The position numbers and the translations under genes are program-made. From Saccharum officinarum (lineage: Eukaryota; Streptophyta; Magnoliopsida; Poales; Poaceae), in NCBI GenBank assembly GCA_020631735.1, contig CM036167.1:1430988-1494987 (forward strand): a DNA stretch of 64,000 nt, given 5' to 3'. Shown in pieces: positions 1 through 10,299 of this stretch. A model generated the notes under the pieces. That model searched no databases, had not been told where the DNA came from, and was given only the letters and a program-made list of their open reading frames with translations. Numbering within the stretch: position 1 is the first letter of the stretch; each line of letters starts with the position of its first letter.

Positions 1-1569
1 TTCTTTAATCTTTTCTTTGATATAGAATATCCCTTTGTCGGTTTTCTGGCCTTCTATTATCTTACTCTCCAAAGAACAACTAATCTGAATACTATATAAC
101 ACTGCAGGATGCATTAGATCAAAACCATCTTCGAGCAAAGGTTGCACATTCAGGCAATGTGACTTTCTACTCAAAGAATCTGCCACTACATTGGCCTTTC
201 CAGGATGATATTGCACATTCAAATTGTAATCTTTGATCAATTCTAATCATCTTCGCTGTCTTATGTTCAATTCAGGTTGGGTGAAGATGTACTTGAGACT
301 CTTGTGATCGGTGAAAATATTACACACATTACCAAGTAAGTAATGTCTCCAAATTTTTAAGGCATGCACTATGGCAGCAAGTTCAAGATCATGCGTTGGA
401 TAGTTGATCTCATGCTTTCTCAACTGACGGGAGGCATAAGCAATGACTCTTCCTTCCTGCATAAGAACACAACCTAATCCTGTTTTTGATGCGTCGCAAA
501 ACACATCAAAAGGTTTCTCAATGTCCGGTTGCGCTAGAACTGGAGCAGTGGTCAACAGTTTTCGCAAGGTGTGGAAAGCTATCTCACACTCCTCTGTCCA
601 TACAAACTTATGATCTTTCTGTAGCAGACTTGTCATTGGTTTGGCAATCTTCGAGAAATCTAGGATAAAACGACGATAGTAACCAGCTAAACCCAAGAAA
701 CTTCTAACTTCGGAAACTGTGATTGGTGTCTTCCAATCCATAACCTCTTGCACTTTACTCGGGTCTACAGATACTCCATTCTCCGACAGAATGTGACCAA
801 GGAAAGGAACTTTCTTCAACCAAAATTCACACTTGCTAAACTTAGCATACAACTTATGATCTCTCAGTCTGGTTAAGACAATTCTTAGATGCTCTTCATG
901 ATCTTTCTCATTCTCAGAGTATACGAGAATATCATCAATGAACACAACCACAAACTTGTCCAACTCCGGCATGAAAACTGTATTCATCAGATACATAAAG
1001 TATGCAGGAGCATTTGTTAAGCCAAAGGACATAACAAGATACTCGTACAACCCATATCTGGTAGAGAAAGCGGTTTTGGGTATATCTTGTGGTCTAATCT
1101 TTATCTGATGATAACCTGATCTTAAATCTATCTTGGAGAACACTCTGGCTTTGGCTAACTGATCGAACAAAACATCAATGTGAGGTAAGGGATACTTATT
1201 CTTGATAGTTACAGCATTAAGAGGCCTATAATCCACACACATCCTCAAAGTACCCTCCTTCTTTTTCTTCACAAACAAGGCAGGACATCCCCATTCAGAC
1301 TTACTTGGCCGGATAAACCCCTTGTTCAACAACTCCTCTAGTTGCTTCTTCAACTTAGCTAACTCATCCGGAGGCATCCTATAAGGTCTCCTGGAAATTG
1401 GAGCTGTCCCGGGGATCAACTCAATTCCAAACTCAACATCTCTATCTGGTGGAAGACCAGGTAACTCATCTGGAAACACGTCCGGAAACTCACACACGAC
1501 CAGAATCTGATGAATCGGAATGACTTCCATAGCACATGTCACACTCACAAGGTCTGTTCTTTTGGGCAA
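1..1569 (-). pseudogene. pol: gypsy pol: reverse transcriptase and RNase H (broken)
   Basis: The frame from 1569 down to 247 encodes a Ty3/gypsy reverse transcriptase. Visible motifs are the N-terminal [20 protein letters not shown] segment, [17 protein letters not shown], the [13 protein letters not shown] block, the catalytic FIDDILVYS (the YxDD-box equivalent) and [11 protein letters not shown]. An RNase H start follows ([17 protein letters not shown], then [11 protein letters not shown]). At about 246 the frame meets a stop where a Trp would be expected (TGA for TGG), but the same frame continues to position 1 with recognisable RNase H and tether sequence (YNLNVQYHPGKANVVADSLS). Upstream, between 1570 and 1722, the link to protease also contains stops. 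No active product is expected. Integrase would lie left of the window. Confidence 0.9.
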
Positions 1570-1722
1570 TGGTACCTGAAAAGTACCCTCTCCCTAGGGA
1601 TCCTTCAGGGTAAGTACCCAACTTCCTGTATCTATAACTCCTCCCCATTCTTCCATCTAATTCATCCCTATGATGACATCCAGAACTAGTCCCGGCATAA
1701 CTATCAGGTTTACTCGAAACTT

Positions 1723-2148
1723 TCAACTACCTGACTCAAGGGTTGCCCCTCTAACCATCTGATTGGTTAAAACATCATCCCCTGCTGAACTTATACGGTA
1801 ACCATAACTTAAGTCTGTGCATAGTTGTTCATGTTTCCGTGCAAATGCTTGACTCATGAAAGAATGCGATGATCCAGAATCAAATAGAACAACTGCAGGG
1901 TTTTGGTTAACAAGAAACTTACCAGCAGTTACGGGCTCTCCCTCAAGAATCTCTTCCACAGTGGTGTGGTGCACTCGAGCATTATAAGTCTGTTGCTTCT
2001 TTCGGGGCGGATAAGGGCAGAACTTGGAAAAGTGGCCTGGCTGATCCCAATTATAACAAGGTCCCTTTACTGTACCAGCAGATCCGATAGCTCCCTTCGA
2101 GTTACCTTGTCCCGCGGTTGCGGCTGTCCTTGCTGGCGGTACTGCCAT
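1723..2148 (-). pseudogene. gypsy gag end and aspartic protease fragment
   Basis: This segment is in the same frame as the upstream gag and the downstream RT, so the intact element probably had one gag-pol frame. It holds a nucleocapsid knuckle, CYNWDQPGHFSKFC, in which the second Cys of the CX2CX4HX4C pattern is Trp, so zinc binding is probably lost. The retropepsin active-site motif follows, VLFDSGSSHSFMS (DSG). The frame stops at 1723, and another stop at about 2188 separates it from gag. Together these fix it as a decayed gag-protease junction. Confidence 0.8.
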
Positions 2149-2190
2149 CTTGTACGGCTTCTGCGGTCCCTTGTAGTTCTGGGTCTTATG

Positions 2191-3839
2191 CTACGGTGGC
2201 CTAAACCTTGCACCAGGTGCAGACGGACGATAGGTCAAACGATTAGCAGTGATAACTCTGGACTGTGACGGTCCTGACTCAAAGGCTCTCTTGCGAGTCT
2301 TGGATGCTGTGTACGCGTTGTTGTTCTTCTCTTGTTCTAGACAATCACTGATGAAGTCATTGAATCTGGCGCGGGTATTGGTACCCACATGCTTCATCAT
2401 CTTCGGACCTAACCCTCTCTTGAAGCAAGCAATCTTCTTAGCATCTGTGTCAACCATGTCGGGAGCATAACTACACAAGTTGTTGAAGGCATGCAAATAC
2501 TGTGTTATGGTTTTGGTGCCCTGATTTAAAGCCAAGAACTCTCCCAATTTCATCTCAACTAGCCCTAATGGAATATAAACTCCACGAAAGGCTTCGGTGA
2601 ACTCTCTCCACGAGATCGGAGAATTTGGAGGGAAGGTGGTGCGATGATGCTTCCACCACATCCCTGCTGGTCCTTGTAGCTGATGTGCAGCATACTCTGT
2701 CTTCAGTACTTCTGTCAGCCTCAACACACGGAACTTATCTTCCATAGTGTTAATCCATTCTTCAGCGTCAAGTGGCTCAGTTGCTTCCTTAAAAATTGGC
2801 GGCCTAGTGTCCATGAAATCCTTGAAATTGTTGTACTGATTCACTCCATTGCCACCACCTTGGTTGTTACCACGTTGCACGTTGTTGGCAATGGTACGCA
2901 GGAAATCTTCCATATTTTTCTGTGACTGCTCAGCATTGCGCTGACTTTCCAGAAACGATTAGCAGTGATAACTCTGGACTGTGACGGTCCTGACTCAAAG
3001 GCTCTCTTGCGAGTCTTGGATGCTGTGTACGCGTTGTTGTTCTTCTCTTGTTCTAGACAATCACTGATGAAGTCATTGAATCTGGCGCGGGTATTGGTAC
3101 CCACATGCTTCATCATCTTCGGACCTAACCCTCTCTTGAAGCAAGCAATCTTCTTAGCATCTATGTCAACCATGTCGGGAGCATAACTACACAAGTTGTT
3201 GAAGGCATGCAAATACTGTGTTATGGTTTTGGTGCCCTGATTTAAAGCCAAGAACTCTCCCAATTTCATCTCAACTAGCCCTAATGGAATATAAACTCCA
3301 CGAAAGGCTTCGGTGAACTCTCTCCACGAGATCGGAGAATTTGGAGGGAAGGTGGTGCGATGATGCTTCCACCACATCCCTGCTGGTCCTTGTAGCTGAT
3401 GTGCAGCATACTCTGTCTTCAGTACTTCTGTCAGCCTCAACACACGGAACTTATCTTCCATAGTGTTAATCCATTCTTCAGCGTCAAGTGGCTCAGTTGC
3501 TTCCTTAAAAATTGGCGGCCTAGTGTCCATGAAATCCTTGAAATTGTTGTACTGATTCACTCCATTGCCACCACCTTGGTTGTTACCACGTTGCACGTTG
3601 TTGGCAATGGTACGCAGGAAATCTTCCATATTTTTCTGTGACTGCTCAGCATTGCGCTGACTTTCCAGAAACTGTGCAAAGAACACCTCTGCAGTGAGCG
3701 GTGGAGGAGGCGGTAAATGTGGTTCCGGGTGTGGCTCGGTATGGTTGACGTTGTTAGCACCACTCCCACCTACCCCGGCACCATTTCCACCAGTTTCAGC
3801 AGCCTCATACGTGGCGCGTCGGGTGTTTTCCATCTGCAT
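2191..3839 (-). pseudogene. gag: gypsy gag, disrupted by an internal tandem duplication
   Basis: The ATG at 3839 starts a Ty3/gypsy Gag. There is a Gly/Pro-rich N-terminus with a PEPHLPPPPP run, then a retrotransposon gag core: PPIFKEATEPLDAEEWI, a basic GPAGMWWKHH segment, ISWREFTEAFRGVYIP, LGEFLALNQGTKTITQYLHAF and FKRGLGPKMMKHV. A 716-base direct duplication (see the repeat entry) makes the protein run through the core, jump frame at the junction near 2955 and end at 2841. The second core copy restarts at 2913 and continues to 2191. Because 716 is not a multiple of three, no full-length Gag can be made. Gag would form the cytoplasmic virus-like particle. Confidence 0.88.
2239..3670. repeat. 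716-bp direct tandem duplication inside gag
   Basis: Two head-to-tail copies, about 2239-2954 and 2955-3670, share nearly every base. The one difference I see is gcatctGtgtc near 2442 against gcatctAtgtc near 3158, giving Thr against Ile in the Gag frame. The bases aaac occur at the left edge, the junction and the right edge, which is microhomology consistent with slippage or end-joining. The near-identity makes the event much younger than the element's other decay, or else a collapse or expansion error in assembly. Confidence 0.93.
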
Positions 3840-4193
3840 ATTTCAGCAACAAGTAATGATTAAGCGAAGTTGTAGTAATTGTGAGTGAATGAAAAATTAT
3901 GCCGTACTGGACTCATTGGAGAGAACAAAGTCATACAACAAAACAAAGGCACAATAATCACATTCCAATTAAAATAACACCACTAATTAAATTACTTCAA
4001 ATGCAAACATCGCGTCCAATACAACCACGTTGCCAGCATACACACACTGGACTTTATGCGCTCAGGTATCGCATGAACAACCAAGATCCAACATTCTACC
4101 AAGTCTCAAGGTTCAAACGAGATACATCAAGATACATGAAGCCAAAAGAAGGTCATCGTGACAGGGCCTAGCAGCTAACGCAAAGCAACTAGA

Positions 4194-5204
4194 CTACTCC
4201 TCGGGGCCATCGTCGGGGTCGGAGACGTCACCATTGCTACCATCAGTAGCAGCGTCGTCGTCGGCAGGTGCGGCTGCGGGCTCGTCCTCATCGTCGTCGA
4301 CGTCCATACCGGTGGCTTCTGGAGGAGCATATGGGCCAATCCCATTGTAGAGCGCATGAAACTCCTCATGCAAGTTGACATTGTACTCCTCTAGCTCGTC
4401 AACCCTCTGCCTCAGGAGGTTCCTCTCGTTCCAGGCTTCATTCCTTTCCTGAACCAACTGTCCAATCATGCGGTCTGCATTATGGTTGGCCTGAGTCAAC
4501 ATATGCACCCGCTGTATAGAACTATCACCTCTCTCTAGAGCCTAGTCTCGCTGCAAGCTCATGTCAGCCAACTGCTCCTGCAAACTAGCGATAGCACGTG
4601 CCTGCTTCTTCCTTTGTTTTCTTGCTTTGAGCCGATCATCACTACGCAAACCAATCAAAGTCCAATACGTGCACTCCAGACTCTGGTATGCTCTGATAGC
4701 TGCATACATCGCACTCATAGCGTGGTTGTCGCTAGCCTGTCCTTCGCTTGGGCCTCTGACTAAAGCACTTCCTTGCGGCTGTACCCAAATTGCATCGCGA
4801 GGATCATCTCTCGGAAAAGTGCCAGCCAAGGCTGCTGCCAGCTCGTTGGAAAATCTGCTCATTATGTCTCGGATGACACGGAAAGCTGCTCCCTCTGCAC
4901 CCTCAACCGGAGTGCGTCCCTCAAACTCCAAGTGCCAACCATCCCATTCTGGAGCATCACCAAGAGCAGGGACATTGATTTCTACTACTACCAGTCCATT
5001 TTCTACCAACTGGTTCTCACTCCAAGAGTATACCGGCTCCTGACCCTCCGGGTACCCCACATCATGGAGCACTCTCCAAAGCAAAGTTGGCATGCCAAAC
5101 TCGCTCAGAAAGGTGTCCGTGTTGCGGCGCTCCCGCGGGGCCAACTGGTGTCGAGGTGCTCTTCCACCTGTGGACTTGCGGGCAGTCTGCTTCGTGCGGG
5201 CCAT
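4194..5204 (-). pseudogene. Upstream retrotransposon ORF with histone H3 N-terminal tail (one in-frame stop)
   Basis: The first ATG (5204) lies seven codons after an in-frame TAA (5223-5225). Directly after Met comes ARTKQTARKSTGGRAPRHQL. H3 positions 1-13 match exactly, including R2, K4, R8, K9 and S10. Position 14 is R, 18 is H, 22 is P and 23 is R instead of K14, K18, T22 and K23. After about residue 24 all H3 similarity ends, and there is no histone fold. A globular, Trp-rich region follows (about 30-180), then a basic and heptad-like coiled coil (ARKQRKKQARAIASLQEQL...). A TAG at 4542-4544 interrupts the coil after 220 residues. The same frame resumes the coil (LVQERNEAWNERNLLRQRVD) and ends in a very acidic tail rich in DDDEDE, closing at 4194. 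It sits between the leader and gag on the gag strand. The function is unknown; a chromatin-directed histone mimic is my inference. Confidence 0.8.
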
Positions 5205-5974
5205 CTGTACCAAAAGTTTTGATTACCCGGTGAGGACATATTTTAAGTTGGTACGATTTTTATCGAAAGGGGATAATCAATTTATAAGGGGAGGAATGCA
5301 TGGCATGAATGAAATGCACAAGCAACATGATGCATGCACGTTTCTTACGTTCTCACAAACTTAAGAAATAAATGATATCTATCGATGAATTCGGTGGCAT
5401 ACAGGCGATCTCTCATAAACGTAACTAATACGTTCTACACGAGAAACGCTGTTATGTACCTGCAGCAGATTCATTTCAGCCCAAAACCCTATGCATGCAT
5501 AAAAGCAGTAAATCTATCTACACGCTCTACATGAATCCCCAGATACGCGTACAACGGTAGTAACCACCCAAAACATCGTCCTATTAACGGCATCGCCTCA
5601 ACGGACGGAACAACCACACATGCGACACTTTTGTAAAAACATGCGTAAAACATGTAAGTACTCCAGTATCATATAAGCACTCTCCCTAGATCGGCGGTGT
5701 ATCCGATCATGCTCTCACATCTCACACTTAACGAGGCGTAGAGGCAACTGATCCATACATTACCACTCAAGTAAGTGGCACTCATACAATAGCACGCCGT
5801 ATGAGCGACGAAATAGAAATATGGTGCAAGAACCCCCAAGTCAGTACTTAATTAAGCCACCTAGAGTCCTTACTGGGCATAAAGGATATGACCACTGGCA
5901 CACTCTTAGTTTGTAAATCGCATTTTTCAAACACATTTTGTTTTAAATACACTTGTGAACAGTAAACCCGCTAA
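5205..5974 (-). other. Chromovirus leader between PBS and first ORF
   Basis: About 770 bases of untranslated leader between the primer-binding site and the H3-tail ORF. No long frame or recognisable motif is visible. The sequence gtacag directly before the ATG at 5204 could serve as a splice acceptor, but I see no proof of splicing. Confidence 0.55.
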
Positions 5975-5991
5975 ACCATGCTCCGATGCCA
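5975..5991 (-). other. Primer-binding site (initiator tRNA-Met type)
   Basis: On the minus strand the sequence two bases after the LTR end reads TGGCATCGGAGCATGGT. It resembles the TGGTATCAGAGC primer site complementary to the 3' end of initiator tRNA-Met, with two mismatches in the first twelve bases. Its position directly inside the LTR end at 5994 supports the call. Confidence 0.7.
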
Positions 5992-5993
5992 GC

Positions 5994-8900
5994 TGTAACA
6001 GAACCGACCAATTATACGAGATTAAGTGAGAAAATCATCCACCGAGCAGACGATTTAGCAAACTTAAGCCCGTATAACCCGGTAGTCCGTGAAATCACGA
6101 CGGATTTCAACCCAACTTGCATACCAGTCAAGATCGTAATAAGTTCAGCGGTCACCATCACAAGTTACATAACAGTTCGCGGCACAAATACATCGGAGTT
6201 TAAACATAGTTATTACAAACCAGTTTCGAATGAAAGTAGCATTTAGTTCAAATCACACACGCACACAGAGTTCAAAATACAGTGCCAATTCAGGATCATC
6301 TTCCATCAAAAGCATCAGACGAGATGTAGTGAATGACCATTGCCCATGGTCCTAAGCTTCTCCCATTGCAGGATACAGGCAGTTGATACATTAGCCGTAA
6401 TACATCTGCCCATCTGCAACAAGTGGGAACAAAGCCCTGAGTACGAGAAGGTACTCAGCTAGACTTACCCGACAGAACAAAAAATAAAAGACACCAAGGA
6501 ATCATGACAGGCTATCTGGTGGGGTAGCTGACTCATTTGCAAAAAGACATTTTTAGTATTTAGAGCATCTTTACAAAAGCTTTGCATCAAGTTAAATCTT
6601 TATTAACCTGTCAACTACATTTGCACCTGTACTAAAGTAACATGTAATTAAACATGTAATGATAACCGATGATCACTAACAACTTCCATTATGTCATATT
6701 TCATATAACTGTCCAAGTGTTCCATCAATATTACTACGATGAAGTAGCTCAAGTCAAGTGCTCACTATCCAGTGAACGATGGCGATTCGAATCGATTATT
6801 AACCAGCTGGTAAGTTATTCCTCACACAAACCTCACTCACCCGCTAAAGTGAGGTGTTGGTCACCGAGTCAACCATTCAGGTAAAGTCGCGAGCTTGCCA
6901 GGAACCACATGTACCCGGGGGGCGCCCGACTGCTCTTTGGCCTTATCATCACGCCCCCGTATCCTGCCACTACTACTCCGGTACAGTGCGTTGCGGGCAA
7001 TCCACTCGGCCCGAATAATCTCCCAGCTTCGCGGTCGGAAGGTACTTTATCCGGCCAGCTAAATGTGAGGCATGCGTTCAACATGACCCGAGGCCCAACA
7101 ACGGACGGTCCTTAATCGACACAGACGGAAAACACTACAGTCCGAAACCCTGCAAGTTTCCGTCCGGTCTCAATTTCACATTAACACTTAGTTATTTCAT
7201 GATGACATCTTTTCTCAAGCAGATCCAGGTAACCACCTATAGCTCGCAGGTGACAGGAAATCACCCGACTTCTACCGGTCTAAGCAAGCTAAGCAATTAC
7301 TTGACTGCGAATGACAAGGTGACAAGGATAGGGTAGAACAGAGTAAACAAGGTATAATGCAGCAACGGTTGCAAACAACTCCTAAACTTAATGCGGTAGT
7401 TTAAGTAAAGCCTTAATAAAATATTTGCAAACCGGGGGAGAGAAATGCTCCGGGGCTTGCCTCTCTCGAAAGAGCTCGGACGGTGGTCTGGACACTCCGG
7501 AAGATCCTCACCGACCTCCTCGCCGGCTTCGTGCACTTCCTGCTCCTCGGGCTGCTTTTCCGGCTCCTTGGGAACTGCTACCGACGTTACTTCCTGTGAT
7601 CCTGTATGATGCAATCGTATAAGTGCTTATGCCTAGATGCATTGCGAAAATGACATGTAATGGTCATGATGAATAAAATGCAGATAATTAGGTTCACTTT
7701 ATTTCATGAAGTAGGAATACATTTCCTTCTACAAGGTAGTCAACATCATCCATGAATACAGACTACAAGCATATGTCATCTACTGCATTCTCTTCTACCA
7801 CTACCATGCTAAGCCAGCACATTTTATTAAATGCTTCAAAGATACACCAAAGCAAAATCCTATTCACTAGTCATGCATTAACAAGGTTAAATAAAACCCT
7901 AATTGCAACTATGTTTGAACAGCAACACTTATTTTAGTAGCAGATAAAAATCTGAGAAAATTACAGTAGCTTTCTATCATCTAATATAGGATACCACAAA
8001 AATTTCATTGTATTGGGATTACTAGAACTGCCTACACAAAAATAACAAGCTAGGGCCTAAAAATGAGCATAAAAATACTTTATACTATGAAAAGTATCAA
8101 ACAACAAATTTAACATTTTTATTACATTCTACACAATAAACAATCACTATAGAAAAATTATTACATGCTTATTTTATTCATATTTTTTCTCTCTAGCAAA
8201 AATAACAATTATTAACAATATTAAACACTTGTACTACAACTCAAGATTTTTCCACAGAACATGCATGGCATATATTTTTCCTAGAAAGTACATCACAAAA
8301 GAAAATTATAGCAAGTGGAACCATATTTTCTAAGCTCTCTGTGATTTACTACATATTTGACAAGAAAACAGCAGTTTTAGTGATTAAATAAAAACTCTAC
8401 AGAAAAATATTTCAAACTTGACATGCAATATTTTTAAACTGTAGATCTAGTCCAGAGGAACACTACAAAATTTGTTTCACAATTTTTGGAGCTAAAATGA
8501 GCAAGTTATGGATTTTAGAAACCCTTTTAACAATTTCTGAAAAATCATTTTCAAAAATCCATTTAACTGCAGCCGCTGAAAATGCTGGATGCACCCGGTG
8601 CAGTGCACACGCGAGCGCGAGCTGAGGCAGACAGGTGGGCCCGTGACCCCACATGTCAGCCACACAGAGAAGAGAGAGGCGCTGACTGCGCGGTTCTCGC
8701 CGCCGGTGAGCTCGCCGGCGGTGAGGTCACCACCATCGTGATCCCCGTGCCAAGGCGGTCACGTTGGTGCAAACGGCATGACCGGAGGAGCTCGGGAATA
8801 GGCTCGCCATCACCAATGGTGGAGCGGCGGCGCGGGTGGTCGCTGGCCGGCCATCCCCGACCATGCCACGGTCACTGCAAAGGTGCTCGAGCAACGGTGA

Positions 8901-9953
8901 GCCATGGCGAGCAAGATGCGCGCGCTAGAAGGGAAAAAGGTGAGGCGGAAGAGAGCGGTCCATGGAGCGGAAAACTTCGGCTAGCTCGACCGGAACTCTG
9001 GTGAGCAATTCACGCGGAGGAGAAGCTTACCACGGCCAACTGGAGCGAGCACGAGCTGCGCGAGGGAAAGGCGGAGCTCGGGGCAAGATGGAGGCGTCGA
9101 TTGTGAGGCGAAACGGCCGGAACTCCGTCTCCGGCGATGGCGCGTGTGGTGGCGGAGGCAGGACTGCGGCCGAGCGCTGCTGTGAGGTGAAGAGCTGGAA
9201 ATGGAGGCAGCAGGGAAGGCGGGCGAGCGCGTGGAGGGAGTAGGCGGGCGCGGAGGGACACGTGGGCCACCGGAGGGCGCGTGGCGCGCGGTGTCGGCGA
9301 CGTACAGCCACGCGGCGGCCGGCTTCTGCCGCGGCGCCACGGCGTCGCGCGTGCGTGCGCGCGCGGGCGGGGCAGGCGCGGGCGTGAGCGCGGGCGCGGA
9401 CGCGGAGCAGGCCGGGCCGGCTTCGGTGCTTGGGCCAGAAAGGAGGCGGCGGCCCGATAAGGCTGAAAAAGTGATTTTTCTTTTCTAAATAAATTCCAGA
9501 TTTTATAATTTGATTCAAATTCAAATTTTGAAGATGAAAAAGACATTTTCACAAATTGCCCCCAAAACAAAAGTTGTTCAAAATTTTATTCTCTACAACT
9601 TTCATTTAGGGCACTTTTCAAAATTCTAAATAGATTTTGAATTGATGATTTAAAGTCAAAATTTTAAATGAAAACTCAATTTTCTGAAATATTTTTAGAA
9701 GCAAAATTTGGGAAGATTTTGAATACAAAACTTGCTCCAAAAATCATGCTAATTATTTCTAAGTTTTTAAAGTTATAGCTCCACAAATTTTTACCACTTT
9801 TACCTAGGACTTTTACCAATTCAGAGTTCAAACATGATTATCAAAATTTTAAATAAATTCTAACTTAATTTACATGGGATGATGATCATGTATGAAATGC
9901 AAATGCTCATGAATTAGGATGTGAATGCATGTTTAACACCCAGAGGTGTTACA
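5994..9953 (-). mobile_element. Chromovirus long terminal repeat (3.96 kb), shared by two internal regions
   Basis: The LTR is bounded by TGTAACA at 5994 and TGTTACA ending at 9953. A primer-binding site abuts its left edge (5975-5991) and a polypurine tract abuts its right edge (9954-9967), both for the minus strand. It therefore serves as the 5' LTR of the left element and the 3' LTR of the right one. It contains an AT-rich half and a very GC-rich segment (about 8580-9470) with no convincing gene. Its outer end resembles the LTR starting at 63286 and, more distantly, the one ending at 12866. A length near 4 kb fits Tekay/Del-type chromoviruses. Confidence 0.82.
7446..7614 (-). other. Short acidic reading frame inside the LTR, ending in GKPR
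   Basis: A Glu-rich frame in the LTR (VPKEPEKQPEEQEVHEAGEE...) ends in GKPR at the shared motif aggcaagccccgg. The related LTR fragment at 10309-10488 has a frame of similar length, acidity and ending at the same place. Whether either is translated cannot be told from sequence. Confidence 0.3.
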
Positions 9954-9967
9954 GCCTTCCCCCCTTA
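9954..9967 (-). other. Polypurine tract of the second chromovirus copy
   Basis: The minus strand reads TAAGGGGGGAAGGC immediately before the LTR start TGTAACACC. This is the plus-strand primer position expected just inside a 3' LTR. It shows that an internal region for a second element lies to the right. Confidence 0.8.
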
Positions 9968-10030
9968 TAAGAATCTCGTCCCGAGATTTTGGGTTACGAA
10001 CCATTTGTTATAAAAATCCTCATAAGCTTT

Positions 10031-10291
10031 TTATAGATATTCACCCGTTTCCCAAGTTACATCTCCTTCATCATGACGACTCCACTGTATCTTATATGTT
10101 TTCACCACACTGTTCCGAGTAACTCTTTCTTTAGAGTCCAACACTTGAACCGGTTGCTCACGATATACCAAATCTGACTTGAGCTTTATGCCTCGATGTT
10201 CGATTCTTTCTTCTGGAACACGTAAACACTTCTTGAGATGTGATACATGAAAAACTGGGAATATAGCACTCATTGTCTCAGGTAACTCCAA
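10031..10291 (-). pseudogene. Chromovirus pol C-terminus with chromodomain-like end
   Basis: The frame encodes the C-terminal end of a Ty3/gypsy integrase: FHVSHLKKCL, then VYREQPVQVLD, then KTYKIQWSRHDEGDVTWETG before a TAA about 80 bases from the polypurine tract. The YKIQW...DVTWE pattern is the chromodomain-like signature at the end of chromovirus integrases. In the family this domain steers integration by binding marked chromatin. The upstream part of pol is missing because the sequence switches to LTR-like DNA near 10300. It is a remnant of a second copy, not the end of the element at 1-5993. Confidence 0.82.
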
Positions 10292-10299
10292 CTTATAAG

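Larger units (their letters stand above)
1..5993 (-). mobile_element. Ty3/gypsy chromovirus, internal region (5' part), degenerate
   Basis: Internal part of an LTR retrotransposon read right to left. The order is primer-binding site (5975-5991), leader, an extra ORF with a histone H3-like tail, gag, CCHC knuckle and protease, then reverse transcriptase and RNase H running off the left edge. RT upstream of integrase is the Ty3/gypsy order, but the integrase lies outside the window. Assignment to the chromoviruses rests on the very long TGTAACA...TGTTACA LTR and the chromodomain-like pol end next door at 10031-10291; the Tekay/Del lineage is my best guess. Several in-frame stops and a frameshifting tandem duplication show this copy is dead. 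Its 5' LTR is 5994-9953. Confidence 0.88.

Noticed and set aside
4542..5204. A true histone H3 gene or H3 variant
   Set aside because: Only the first two dozen codons match. The histone fold (alpha-N helix through C-terminus) is absent, and the ORF lies between an LTR leader and gag.
5204..5213. Start of the H3-tail ORF three codons upstream
   Set aside because: The upstream codon is TTG, not ATG. The first ATG gives exactly Met-Ala-Arg-Thr-Lys, as in H3.
8582..9570. Overlapping long frames on both strands in GC-rich DNA
   Set aside because: All lie inside the chromovirus LTR, have low-complexity Arg/Ala/Pro-rich translations and overlap one another. This is expected of GC-rich non-coding DNA.
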